Shown here: piece after piece, positions 7,876-16,215 of the stretch
Layout: every line of letters starts with the position of its first letter
How positions within the stretch are numbered: position 1 is the first letter of the stretch
Assembly (NCBI RefSeq): GCF_049651025.1
Contig: NZ_JBASBH010000012.1
Coordinates: forward strand, 1-22,919
Reading direction: 5' to 3'
Source: Parvibaculum sp049651025
GTDB lineage: Bacteria > Pseudomonadota > Alphaproteobacteria > Parvibaculales > Parvibaculaceae
Length of the DNA stretch: 22,919 nt
Notes under the pieces: model-generated
What the model saw: only the letters and a program-made list of their open reading frames with translations
What the model was told of the DNA's origin: nothing
Database searches by the model: none
Translations under genes and position numbers: made by a program

Positions 7876-8606
7876 GAGAGCTTGCTGCCGTATTTCGCCG
7901 CGAGTTGGGCGGCTATTTCGCGACGCCGCTCGCGTTCATTTTCATCGTCGTGTTTCTCTTCACGATGGGCGCCTTCACCTTCTATATGGGCGGCTATTTC
8001 GAGAGCGGTTCGGCCGATCTGCAGATCTTCTTCAACTTTCATCCCTGGCTTTACCTCTTCCTGATCCCCGCGATCTCGATGCGCCTCTGGGCGGAAGAGC
8101 GCCGCACCGGCTCCATCGAACTGTTGCTGTCGCTGCCCGTTCCGCTCTGGGCAGCAGTGCTCGGCAAGTTTCTGGCCGCCTGGGTTTTCTCCGGCATCGC
8201 GCTCGCACTCACCTTTCCGATGTGGCTCACGGTCAATTATCTCGGCAATCCGGACAATGGCGTCATTCTCGCGGGCTATGTCGGCAGCTTCTTCCTCGCG
8301 GGCGGTTATCTCGCCATCGGCTCCTGCCTTTCGGCAACGACGAAAAATCAGGTCATCGCCTTTGTCGTCAGCGTCGTCGTCTGCTTCCTCTTCACGGTCT
8401 CGGGTCTGCCGCTCGTCATCGACTTCTTCTCGAGCTGGGCGCCGCAGCAGGTCCTGAACACCATCGCGTCGTTCTCCTTCCTCACGCATTTCACGGCGAT
8501 CACCCAAGGCGTCATCGACTTGCGCGACGTGATCTATTTCGGCTCGCTGATTTCCGTCTGGCTCATTGCTTGCGGCATCGTTGTCGACATGAAGAAGGCC
8601 GGGTGA
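7872..8606 (+). CDS. ABC-2 type permease, gliding/Nos-type subunit
   Basis: A membrane subunit of 244 residues with about six hydrophobic helices, starting MRELAAVFRRELGGYFATPLAF, the usual N-terminus of these permeases with a short amphipathic helix before TM1. The loop 'LWAEERRTGSIELLLSLPV' is highly typical of ABC-2/GldF-like permeases. It is translationally coupled to the ATPase gene upstream and followed directly by the GldG-like gene. By family it forms the channel or mechanochemical base of the complex with the ATPase. No odd composition or damage was seen. Confidence 0.92.
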   Translation: MRELAAVFRRELGGYFATPLAFIFIVVFLFTMGAFTFYMGGYFESGSADLQIFFNFHPWLYLFLIPAISMRLWAEERRTGSIELLLSLPVPLWAAVLGKFLAAWVFSGIALALTFPMWLTVNYLGNPDNGVILAGYVGSFFLAGGYLAIGSCLSATTKNQVIAFVVSVVVCFLFTVSGLPLVIDFFSSWAPQQVLNTIASFSFLTHFTAITQGVIDLRDVIYFGSLISVWLIACGIVVDMKKAG

Positions 8607-8611
8607 GCATC

Positions 8612-10543
8612 ATGCAACAAACGCATCTCCGCTCCGGCTACCGCATCGCGATGCTCGTGCTGCTCGCCGTTCTGTTTCTGGCGATCAATCTTTTCTCGAA
8701 TATCGTCTTCCGTTCGGCGCAGGTCGATCTCACGCAGAACAAGCTCTTCACGCTGTCGCAAGGCACGGAGAATGTGCTGCACAAGATCGACGAGCCGATC
8801 ACGCTGAAGTTCTTCTTCTCCGAACGCCTCGCCAACGAATATCCGCAGATCCGCACCTATGCGAACCGCGTGCGCGATTTGCTGCAGGAAGTGCGCAATC
8901 GCTCCAACGGCAAGGTCATTCTGGAAGTGATCGACCCCGAGCCTTATTCGAGCGATGAGGATCTGGCCATGTCGCTCGGCCTCAAGGGCGCGCGGACGAC
9001 TGAGGGCGACATCATCTATTTCGGTCTTGTCGGCACCAATCTCGTCGACGGTATCGAACAGATTCCCTTCTTTGCCGATGAGCGTCAGCAATATCTCGAA
9101 TATGACGTGACGCGCCTCATTCAGAACCTTACCCGTCCGAAAAAGCCTGTGCTCGGCATCGTGACCAATCTGCCGATGGATACGGGCGCCGGTGGGCTGA
9201 TGGAAGCTATGCGCGGCAAGTCGAAGCCCTTCATGATCTATGAAGAGCTGCGCAACCGCTTCGAGATCAATTTTCTCGAGCAGGCCTTCGTCAAGGTTCC
9301 CAAGGACGTCGATGTGCTTCTGATCGCGCATCCTCGCCAGCTCGACACCAATACGCTTTACGCCATCGACCAGTTCGTCATGCGCGGCGGTCGCGTTCTC
9401 GCCTTCGTCGATCCGCATTCGGAAGTCAGCCTCACGTCAGGCGCCGATGGGCGTCCGGTGCAGGGCTATACGGAAGCCTCCGATCTCGCGCCGCTGCTCA
9501 ATCAATGGGGCATCCAGTTCGACTCAAAGCACGTCATCGGCGACCGCAAGCTTGCCATGCGCGTGCAGACCGGCCTCGATGCGCGCCGCCAGACGAGCGA
9601 CTATGTTCTGTGGCTGACCGTGCCGAAGAGCAATTTCGACGCGAATGACATCGTCACCGCCAATGTCGATCATCTCAACCTTGCGACGGTGGGTTCGCTG
9701 AAGCCGGTCGAAGGCGCGACGACGCATTTCACGCCGCTGTTCTGGTCGTCGGATGAGGCGGAGCCTTACAATCTCAATTTCATCAAGTCCGGTCCAACGC
9801 CCGATGAACTGCTGCAGGCCTTCAAGCCGACGGGCGAGCGCTATGTGATCGCGGCGCGCGTTTCCGGGCCGATCAAGAGCGCCTATAGTGCCGCGCCTGA
9901 GCTGAAGGAAGGCGGCGACCAGACACAGCGTTCGGATTCGCGCGACAAGCCTGACGCATATGTGACTGAAGCCAAAGGCGATGCCAATATCATCGTCGTT
10001 GCGGACAGCGATCTTTTCGATGATCGTTTCTGGGTGCAGGCGCAGGATTATGACGGCCAGCGCGTTGCCCAGCCCATTGCCGATAATGCACAGTTCGTAT
10101 TGTCCGCCATCGACAATCTGATGGGATCGGACGATCTGATTTCACTCAGGGCGCGGGCGCGGGCCGACAGGCCGTTCGTCGTCGTCGACAATCTGCGTCG
10201 TGCGGCCGAACGGCATTTCCTTGCCGAGCAGGAACGCCTCAAGGCACGCATCACCGAGGTCGAGCAGCATCTGACCGTGCTGCAGACGCAGACCGGCGAC
10301 GGGCAATCTGCGCCTTCCGCCCATGCGCAGGAAGAAGCGGCCAAGTTTCGTGCGGAGCTTCTCACCAGCCGCAAGGCGCTTCGCGATGTTCAGCGCAATC
10401 TGCGCCGCGACATCGACCGGCTCGCAAGCAATGTGCGTTTCGTCAATGTCGCGCTCATGCCGATCCTTGTCGCCTTCATTGCGATAGGGATTGCAATTGT
10501 TCGCCATCGCCGCCGCAAGGCGCGCGCCGCGAAGGGGATCTGA
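8612..10543 (+). CDS. GldG-like protein (ABC transporter auxiliary, GIFT domain)
   Basis: A 643-residue protein anchored by one N-terminal helix (about 12-32) and one C-terminal helix (near 605-630, 'ALMPILVAFIAIGIAIV'), with a large extracytoplasmic part between. The segment after the first helix, 'VDLTQNKLFTLSQGT', and 'PITLKFFFSERLANEYPQIR' are typical of the Gldg/ABC_transp_aux family. 'VLAFVDPHSEV' and 'NIIVVADSDLFDDRFW' mark the DUF/GIFT region. A charged, probably coiled stretch (about 545-590) lies before the last helix. The chosen ATG at 8612 has GGTGA just upstream; a GTG at 8603 overlapping the permease stop is an alternative. In Flavobacterium GldG works in gliding with GldA and GldF; in other bacteria the role is unknown and gliding should not be assumed. 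Confidence 0.9.
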   Translation: MQQTHLRSGYRIAMLVLLAVLFLAINLFSNIVFRSAQVDLTQNKLFTLSQGTENVLHKIDEPITLKFFFSERLANEYPQIRTYANRVRDLLQEVRNRSNGKVILEVIDPEPYSSDEDLAMSLGLKGARTTEGDIIYFGLVGTNLVDGIEQIPFFADERQQYLEYDVTRLIQNLTRPKKPVLGIVTNLPMDTGAGGLMEAMRGKSKPFMIYEELRNRFEINFLEQAFVKVPKDVDVLLIAHPRQLDTNTLYAIDQFVMRGGRVLAFVDPHSEVSLTSGADGRPVQGYTEASDLAPLLNQWGIQFDSKHVIGDRKLAMRVQTGLDARRQTSDYVLWLTVPKSNFDANDIVTANVDHLNLATVGSLKPVEGATTHFTPLFWSSDEAEPYNLNFIKSGPTPDELLQAFKPTGERYVIAARVSGPIKSAYSAAPELKEGGDQTQRSDSRDKPDAYVTEAKGDANIIVVADSDLFDDRFWVQAQDYDGQRVAQPIADNAQFVLSAIDNLMGSDDLISLRARARADRPFVVVDNLRRAAERHFLAEQERLKARITEVEQHLTVLQTQTGDGQSAPSAHAQEEAAKFRAELLTSRKALRDVQRNLRRDIDRLASNVRFVNVALMPILVAFIAIGIAIVRHRRRKARAAKGI

Positions 10544-10546
10544 GCC

Positions 10547-11659
10547 ATGACCACCTCCCTTCAAGGCATTCGCAAGAACAAGCCGCTGCGCAATCTCATC
10601 CTGCTTGGCGCGGCGGCTGTCATTGCTGTGACGGCCTCGGTCGTCGCGGTCTCGGTGCAGGAGCGCGGCGTGCGCGTGCAGTTCACGCCCGTGCAGATGT
10701 ATCCAGGGCTTGAGACGAAGCTCGATCAGGTTGCCAAGATCCGCTACACGCTGGCGCGCGGCATGCGTGAATCGGAAAAGATCACGCTGGTACGCGGCGA
10801 CGATGGAAAATGGGTCGTCGTGGAGCGCAAGGATTATCCCGCGCGGCAGGACCTTGTGCGAAAGGCGCTGATCGGCGTTTCGGAACTCGTTCTTTATGAG
10901 CCGCGCACGGCGCGTCCCGAATGGCACCGCAATCTCGGCCTTCTTGCGCCCGAAAGCCTCGGCACTTCCAGCCGCGTCGAGTTCTTCGCCAAGGATGGCA
11001 CCAAGATGGTGGCGCTGCTTGCAGGCAAGGTGCCGGAGCAAACCGTCGATGCGCGCGGCGAGGGCATGATCTATGTCCGCCGCGATGGCGAGGATCAGAC
11101 CTGGCTTGCACGCGGCCGCCTGCCTCTCATTCAGAGCGCGCAGGACTGGCTCGATCAGACTTTCCTCGACGTCTCGCGCGACGAGATCAAGCGCGTGACG
11201 CTCTGGGCAGGGACCGATCATCCCGTCGTCATGTCGCGCGCGTCGAAAGACGAGAACGACTTCACGCTTGCCGATATTCCCAAAGGCCGCACGACGCGCG
11301 GTGCGCCGATCGTCAATGGCGCGGCGACCTCGATCGTCGATCTTGCCTTTGACGATGCAACGCCTGTTGCCTCGCTCCTTTTTCCCGATACTTCGCCCAA
11401 GGCCGTCTTCGAAACCTTTGACGGGCTGAGGCTGTCGCTGACCATGACGGGCGGCGGCGGCGCGCTCTGGGCCAAGGTGGAAGCGGTCGCCGATCCCGCG
11501 CTGGTCGCGCCGGGAACGGACATGAAAGCAGCGGAAGCAAAAGCTGCCGCCATCACCGCCCGCACGGCGCCCTGGGCCTACAAGCTTCCGCAGGCGGCAG
11601 GCTCGCAGCTCACGCAGTCGATGGATCTGCTGACGCATGAAGGCGGATTGCCGGAGTAG
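10547..11659 (+). CDS. DUF4340 domain protein, last gene of the ABC operon
   Basis: A 370-residue protein with a single N-terminal membrane anchor (about 15-36, after 'RKNKPLRN') and the rest probably periplasmic. It starts three bases after the GldG-like gene. Features I associate with DUF4340 are 'ITLVRGDDGKWVVVERKDYPA', 'LVRKALIGVSELVLYEPRT' and the later 'TWLARGRLPLIQSAQDWLD'. The order ATPase, permease, GldG-like, DUF4340 recurs in many proteobacteria, which supports the assignment. No enzyme motif is visible. No simple terminator directly follows; a large palindromic element (11705-11790) may end or protect the transcript. Confidence 0.85.
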   Translation: MTTSLQGIRKNKPLRNLILLGAAAVIAVTASVVAVSVQERGVRVQFTPVQMYPGLETKLDQVAKIRYTLARGMRESEKITLVRGDDGKWVVVERKDYPARQDLVRKALIGVSELVLYEPRTARPEWHRNLGLLAPESLGTSSRVEFFAKDGTKMVALLAGKVPEQTVDARGEGMIYVRRDGEDQTWLARGRLPLIQSAQDWLDQTFLDVSRDEIKRVTLWAGTDHPVVMSRASKDENDFTLADIPKGRTTRGAPIVNGAATSIVDLAFDDATPVASLLFPDTSPKAVFETFDGLRLSLTMTGGGGALWAKVEAVADPALVAPGTDMKAAEAKAAAITARTAPWAYKLPQAAGSQLTQSMDLLTHEGGLPE

Positions 11660-11704
11660 CCGCGGCGCCTGCGCTTCGATAGCAACATCCAATAGATATT
11701 CAGT

Positions 11705-11790
11705 GTCGTCCCGGGACTTGTTCCCGGGACCCATCTTTCTTCGCCGGTTGTCGATACGCCATGGATCCCGGGAACAAGTCCCGGGATGAC
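11705..11790. repeat. REP/BIME-like inverted-repeat element
   Basis: Two 30-base arms (11705-11734 and 11761-11790) are inverted copies matching at 28 of 30 positions, separated by 26 bases. Each arm contains its own smaller palindrome around CCCGGGA...TCCCGGG. Such palindromes are common intergenic repeats in alphaproteobacterial genomes. It sits between the DUF4340 gene and the convergent acnA gene, as these elements typically do. Confidence 0.8.
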
Positions 11791-11822
11791 GGGTGATATT
11801 CCGGCAGTTATTCCACAAACAA

Positions 11823-11850
11823 AAAGGGCGCTCCTTGCAGAGCGCCCTTT
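11823..11850. terminator. Rho-independent terminator of acnA
   Basis: An 11-base stem AAAGGGCGCTC / GAGCGCCCTTT around a six-base loop. On the minus strand it is followed by a T-run and lies 21 bases past the acnA stop. The A/T flanks suggest it can also act on plus-strand transcripts. Confidence 0.85.
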
Positions 11851-11871
11851 CTTTTCGTGTGTCGCCAGAGC

Positions 11872-14800
11872 TTACGCTGCGAGCCTGCGCAGAACGTATT
11901 GCAGGATGCCGCCATTGGCGTAGTAGTCGAGCTCATCCTGCGTATCGATGCGGCAGATGACGTCGACCGTCTCTGTCGCGCCGTTCGCACGCTCGATGGT
12001 CAACTTCACCTTGGCGCGCGGCTTCACGTCCTTCAGGCCTTCGACCGTGATGATCTCGGTGCCGTCGAGGCCAAGCGTCTGCCAGCTCATGTCGCCGATG
12101 AACTGCAGGGGCGCAATGCCCATGCCGACGAGGTTCGAGCGGTGGATGCGCTCGAAGCTCTGGGCGATGACCGCCTTGACGCCGAGGAGCATGGTGCCCT
12201 TCGCCGCCCAGTCGCGCGACGATCCGGTGCCATATTCCTTGCCGGCGAAGATCACCAGCGGCGTACCACGGCGCTTGTATTCCATCGCCGCGTCGTAGAT
12301 CGGCATCTGCGTGCCTTCGGGCTCAAGCTTGGTCAGGCCGCCTTCGATCCCCTTCAGCATCTGGTTCTTGATGCGGATATTGGCGAAGGTGCCGCGCATC
12401 ATCACTTCATGATTGCCGCGACGTGCGCCATAGGAGTTGAAGTCCTGAGCGCCGACCTGCTTGGAGTTGAGGTAGGAGCCAGCCGGGCTCTGCACCTTGA
12501 TGTTACCGGCGGGCGAGATGTGGTCGGTCGTGATCGAGTCGGCAAAGAGGCCGAGCACGCGAGCCTTCTCCACATCCACCATCGGCGTCAGATCCCGCGA
12601 GAGGTCCTCGAAATAGGGCGGGTTCTGCACATAGGTGGAAGCGCTGTCCCAGTCATAGGTCAGGCCCTCGGTGAGCTTGATGCTCTGCCAGTTGGCGTCG
12701 CCGTCGAAGACGTTGCCATAGCGCTTGCGGAACATTTCCGGCGTCACGCAGGCGCGCACCGTCTCGGAGATTTCCTTCGTGGAGGGCCAGATGTCCTTGA
12801 GATAGACCGGCTGGCCGTTGCTGCCCGTTCCGAGCGGCTCCGTTGCAAGATCGATCTTCACCGAACCCGCCAGCGCGTAAGCGACGACGAGCGGCGGAGA
12901 GGCGAGATAGTTCGCCTTGGTATCGGGGCTGACGCGGCCCTCGAAATTGCGGTTGCCGGACAGAACGGCTGCCGCGACCAGATCGTTCTTGTTGATCGCC
13001 TGGCTGATTTCGTTCGACAGCGGGCCTGAGTTGCCGATGCAGGTCGTGCAGCCATAGCCGACGAGATCGAAGCCCATGGCGTCGAGATCGGCCTGGAGGC
13101 CGGACTTCGTCAGATAGTCGGTGACGACTTGCGAGCCCGGCGCGAGCGAGGTTTTCACCCAGGGCTTCACCTTGAGGCCGAGACGACGCGCATTGCGCGC
13201 GACGAGACCGGCGGCCACCAGCACGTTCGGATTGGACGTGTTGGTGCAGGAGGTGATGGCCGCAATCACGACGTCGCCGTGACCAAGGTCGAAGTCTTTT
13301 CCTTCGACCGGCACGCGCGCGTCACCGGCATTCGGCTTGCCGAATTCCTTGTCGAGCGAGACAGCGAAGCTCTTGGAAACATCGACGAGCGAAACGCGAT
13401 CCTGCGGACGCTTCGGACCGGCAAGGCTCGGCACGACCGAGGTGAGGTCGAGCGCCAGCGTGTCGGTGAAGACGGGATCGGGCGTGTTCTTTTCGCGGAA
13501 CATGCCCTGTGCCTTCGCATAGGCTTCGACGAGAGCGATGCGTTCATCCGAACGGCCGGTGGCTTTCAGATATTTCAGCGTCTCGTTGTCGATCGGGAAG
13601 AAGCCGCAGGTCGCACCATATTCCGGCGCCATGTTGGCGATGGTGGCGCGATCTTCGAGCGTCAGATTGTCGAGGCCCGAGCCGTAATATTCGACGAACT
13701 TGCCGACGACGCCCTTCTTGCGAAGCATCTGCGTGACGGTGAGCACCATGTCGGTCGCCGTGACGCCTTCATTGAGCTTGCCCGTCAGCTTGAAGCCGAT
13801 GACTTCAGGGATGAGCATCGAGACAGGCTGGCCAAGCATCGCGGCTTCCGCCTCGATGCCGCCCACGCCCCAGCCCAGAACGGCAAGGCCGTTGACCATG
13901 GTCGTGTGGCTGTCCGTGCCGACACAGGTATCGGGATAGGCGATCTCTTCCTTGCCTTCCGTCTTCGTCCAGACGGTCTGGGCGAGATATTCGAGGTTCA
14001 CCTGGTGGCAGATGCCGGTTCCCGGCGGAACGACGCGGAAATTGTCGAAGGCCTTGGAGCCCCAGCGCAGGAACTCATAGCGTTCGCGGTTGCGCTGATA
14101 TTCGATTTCGACGTTCTGGTGGAAGGATTGCGGCGTGCCGAACTTGTCGACCATGACCGAGTGGTCGATGACGAGATCGACGGGGACCAGCGGGTTGATG
14201 CGCTTGGGATCGCCGCCCAGTGTCTTCACCGCGTCGCGCATGGCTGCAAGATCGACGACGGCGGGAACGCCGGTGAAGTCCTGCATCAGCACGCGTGCCG
14301 GGCGATAGGCGATTTCGCGATCCGAGGTGCGCGTCTTGAGCCACGTCTTCATCGCGCGGATGTCGTCGGCCTTGACGGTGCGGTTGTCTTCGAAGCGCAA
14401 CAGGTTCTCAAGCAGCACCTTCAGCGAGAAGGGGAGCCGCGAGGTGCCGCTGAGGCCATTCTTCTCGGCAGCCTTGAGGCTGTAATAGGTGTAGCTGCGC
14501 TTGCCGACCTTCAGCGTCTGCTTGGCGCCGAAGCTGTTGCCAGCGGCGTTCTGCTTGACGGAAGGAGCCTTGCGGCTTTTCGCGGCGGGCCTGGCAACGG
14601 GCTTGGCGGCGGCCGCAGGCTTGCGAGCTGCGGCTTTCGGTGCTGCTGCCTTCTTCGCGACGGGTTTTTTCGGCGCGGACTTCTTTGCTGCAACTTTCGT
14701 CGGCGCTGCCTTCTTCGGAGCCGCCTTCTTTGCTATCGCCTTTTTCGGCGCAACCTTCTTCGGTGCGGCCTTTTTGGCGACGGCTTTTTTGGGAGCGGCT

Positions 14801-15147
14801 TTCTTCGGCGCTGCCTTTTTGGCGGCGGGCTTCTTTGCCGCCGGCTTCTTCACGGCCGCCTTTTTCGGGGCGGCTTTCTTCGCTGCGGGCTTCTTCGCGG
14901 CGACGGCTTTCTTAGCAACCGGCTTCTTGGCAATCGGCTTCTTCTTCGCGGCGGGCTTCGCCTTCACTGTGGCCTTCTTGGCCGCAGGGGTCTTTTTGGC
15001 AGGCGCTTTCTTTGCGACCGGCTTTGTCTTCTTGGCCGTCGCATTCTTTGCGGCAGGCTTTGCCTTTACGGCTTTGCCAGCGGGCTTCTTCGCCGTCGCC
15101 GGTTTCTTTGCCTTCGTCTTGGCCTTCGCTGGGGCCTTCTTTGCCAT
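11872..15147 (-). CDS. acnA: Aconitate hydratase A with N-terminal histone H1-like extension
   Basis: Aconitase interconverts citrate and isocitrate in the TCA cycle with a 4Fe-4S cluster. The frame encodes 1091 residues; AcnA is usually about 890. Residues from about 204 match AcnA throughout: 'DSHTTMVNGL', cluster ligands Cys634 ('SCTNTSNPNV'), Cys700 and Cys703 ('CTTCIGNSG'), and 'YGTGSSRDWAAKG'. Cysteine spacing (66 and 69) equals that of E. coli AcnA (435, 501, 504), giving an offset of 199. Residues 1-200 are low-complexity, built of AKKPAAKK/AAPKK units, like histone H1/AlgP tails. The start ATG at 15147 has GAGGAA just upstream. No ATG, GTG or TTG lies immediately before the aconitase part, and there is no stop between, so the extension appears genuinely fused. 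Divergence from the ccm genes is a known alphaproteobacterial arrangement. Confidence 0.93.
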   Translation of the reverse strand: MAKKAPAKAKTKAKKPATAKKPAGKAVKAKPAAKNATAKKTKPVAKKAPAKKTPAAKKATVKAKPAAKKKPIAKKPVAKKAVAAKKPAAKKAAPKKAAVKKPAAKKPAAKKAAPKKAAPKKAVAKKAAPKKVAPKKAIAKKAAPKKAAPTKVAAKKSAPKKPVAKKAAAPKAAARKPAAAAKPVARPAAKSRKAPSVKQNAAGNSFGAKQTLKVGKRSYTYYSLKAAEKNGLSGTSRLPFSLKVLLENLLRFEDNRTVKADDIRAMKTWLKTRTSDREIAYRPARVLMQDFTGVPAVVDLAAMRDAVKTLGGDPKRINPLVPVDLVIDHSVMVDKFGTPQSFHQNVEIEYQRNRERYEFLRWGSKAFDNFRVVPPGTGICHQVNLEYLAQTVWTKTEGKEEIAYPDTCVGTDSHTTMVNGLAVLGWGVGGIEAEAAMLGQPVSMLIPEVIGFKLTGKLNEGVTATDMVLTVTQMLRKKGVVGKFVEYYGSGLDNLTLEDRATIANMAPEYGATCGFFPIDNETLKYLKATGRSDERIALVEAYAKAQGMFREKNTPDPVFTDTLALDLTSVVPSLAGPKRPQDRVSLVDVSKSFAVSLDKEFGKPNAGDARVPVEGKDFDLGHGDVVIAAITSCTNTSNPNVLVAAGLVARNARRLGLKVKPWVKTSLAPGSQVVTDYLTKSGLQADLDAMGFDLVGYGCTTCIGNSGPLSNEISQAINKNDLVAAAVLSGNRNFEGRVSPDTKANYLASPPLVVAYALAGSVKIDLATEPLGTGSNGQPVYLKDIWPSTKEISETVRACVTPEMFRKRYGNVFDGDANWQSIKLTEGLTYDWDSASTYVQNPPYFEDLSRDLTPMVDVEKARVLGLFADSITTDHISPAGNIKVQSPAGSYLNSKQVGAQDFNSYGARRGNHEVMMRGTFANIRIKNQMLKGIEGGLTKLEPEGTQMPIYDAAMEYKRRGTPLVIFAGKEYGTGSSRDWAAKGTMLLGVKAVIAQSFERIHRSNLVGMGIAPLQFIGDMSWQTLGLDGTEIITVEGLKDVKPRAKVKLTIERANGATETVDVICRIDTQDELDYYANGGILQYVLRRLAA
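14549..15147 (-). repeat. Low-complexity Lys/Ala/Pro-coding repeat region inside acnA
   Basis: About 600 bases of imperfect tandem units (plus strand: repeated 'gccttcttcgg' and 'ggcttcttcgc') encode AKKAAPKK-like octads. Such DNA is prone to slippage, so unit number may differ between strains. The extension is very basic, with almost no acidic residues. Confidence 0.85.
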
Positions 15148-15390
15148 GGAATGTTCCTCGATGATGCGAGCCCGGGGCTGGTGAGGCGGAAGGTGGGGGT
15201 GTCGCTTCTGCGTGCCGCCCGCGCGGGAAAATGCGCGAGACCGGCATTGGAAATCGCCGCCGCTTTCCGTGCCAATGGGCCTATATGCTTGACGGGCGCG
15301 ACTATAATGTCTTTCCCATTCGAAGGCTATGGTTACGCCGGGTCGCAACAGGCGATAATTGTTCGCAGGCAATTGAAACGGAGAAGCGGC

Positions 15391-16215
15391 ATGGATGCGG
15401 TGCGCATTGAAAAAAACGGTCCGGTGACGACTGTTATTCTGAACCGGAAAGAGGTGCGCAATGCGGTCGACAGGCCGACGGCTGCCGCGCTGGCCGACGC
15501 TTTTCTCGCTTTCGAGAAGGATGACGAGGCGCTTGTGGCCGTCTTTGTCGGCGATCACGGAACATTTTGCGCCGGGGCCGATCTCAAGGCGGTTGCAGCG
15601 GGCAGTCAGGCGGAAGCGGCGCAGCGGGGCAATCTCATCACCGTGCCGGGGACGGGCCTCGAATTCGATCGTCTCGCCACGGACGGGCCGATGGGTCCAT
15701 CGCGGATGGTGTTGTCGAAGCCCGTCATCGGGGCGATTGCCGGTCATGCGGTCGCAGGCGGGCTCGAACTGGCGCTCTGGTGCGACATGCGTGTCGTCGA
15801 AGCCGATGCAATCATGGGCGTTTTCTGCCGTCGCTGGGGTGTGCCGCTGATCGATGGCGGAACGGTACGCCTGCCGCGCCTCATCGGTCATTCGCGCGCG
15901 ATGGATCTGATCCTGACGGGTCGCCCGGTCAATGCCGAGGAAGCGCTTCAGATGGGGCTTGCCAATCGCGTCGTGGCGAAGGGCGAGGGGCGGGCGGAAG
16001 CCGAGCGTCTGGCCCATGACATTGCGCGCTTTCCCCAGCTTTGCCTGAAACACGACCGCATGTCGGCCTATGAGCAGTGGGATCTGCCATATGACCGCGC
16101 CATGGCCAATGAGCTTGAGCATGGCCGCAAGGTTCTCATCACCGGAGAGACGGTGAAGGGCGCGGCGCGTTTCGCCGCAGGCAAGGGCCGGGGCGGACGT
16201 TTCGATGAAATTTGA
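15391..16215 (+). CDS. Enoyl-CoA hydratase/isomerase (crotonase) family protein
   Basis: A cytoplasmic acyl-CoA-processing enzyme of the crotonase fold, 274 residues. The oxyanion-hole segments are present: 'FCAGADLKA' (about 59-67) and 'AIAGHAVAGGLELALWCD' (115-132). The first catalytic Glu of hydratases aligns with Glu126, but the second (Glu164 in rat enoyl-CoA hydratase) aligns with Cys146 in 'MGVFCRRWG', so ordinary hydratase activity is doubtful. The later 'LPRLIGHSRAMDLILTGRPVNAEEAL' is typical of the family. The start ATG at 15391 has GGAGAAG six bases upstream. The 3' end overlaps ccmA by 11 bases, so it heads the ccm transcript. Substrate and exact reaction cannot be told. Confidence 0.88.
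   Translation: MDAVRIEKNGPVTTVILNRKEVRNAVDRPTAAALADAFLAFEKDDEALVAVFVGDHGTFCAGADLKAVAAGSQAEAAQRGNLITVPGTGLEFDRLATDGPMGPSRMVLSKPVIGAIAGHAVAGGLELALWCDMRVVEADAIMGVFCRRWGVPLIDGGTVRLPRLIGHSRAMDLILTGRPVNAEEALQMGLANRVVAKGEGRAEAERLAHDIARFPQLCLKHDRMSAYEQWDLPYDRAMANELEHGRKVLITGETVKGAARFAAGKGRGGRFDEI

Noticed and set aside
7727..8611. Upstream in-frame extension of the GldG-like gene
   Set aside because: Overlaps the ATPase end and the whole permease gene; the extension is a frame shadow and true GldG sequence starts at 8612.
14501..15184. Plus-strand Phe/Ala/Gly-rich open frame
   Set aside because: It is the complement of the Lys/Ala-rich AcnA extension; low-complexity shadow.
15289..15308. TTGACG and TATAAT near each other before the crotonase gene
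   Set aside because: The spacing is only 8 bases, too short for one sigma-70 promoter; TATAAT alone has no fitting -35 element.
13129..15390. Long plus-strand open extension upstream of the crotonase gene
   Set aside because: Lies antisense to acnA; the crotonase fold starts cleanly at the ATG at 15391 with its own ribosome-binding site.
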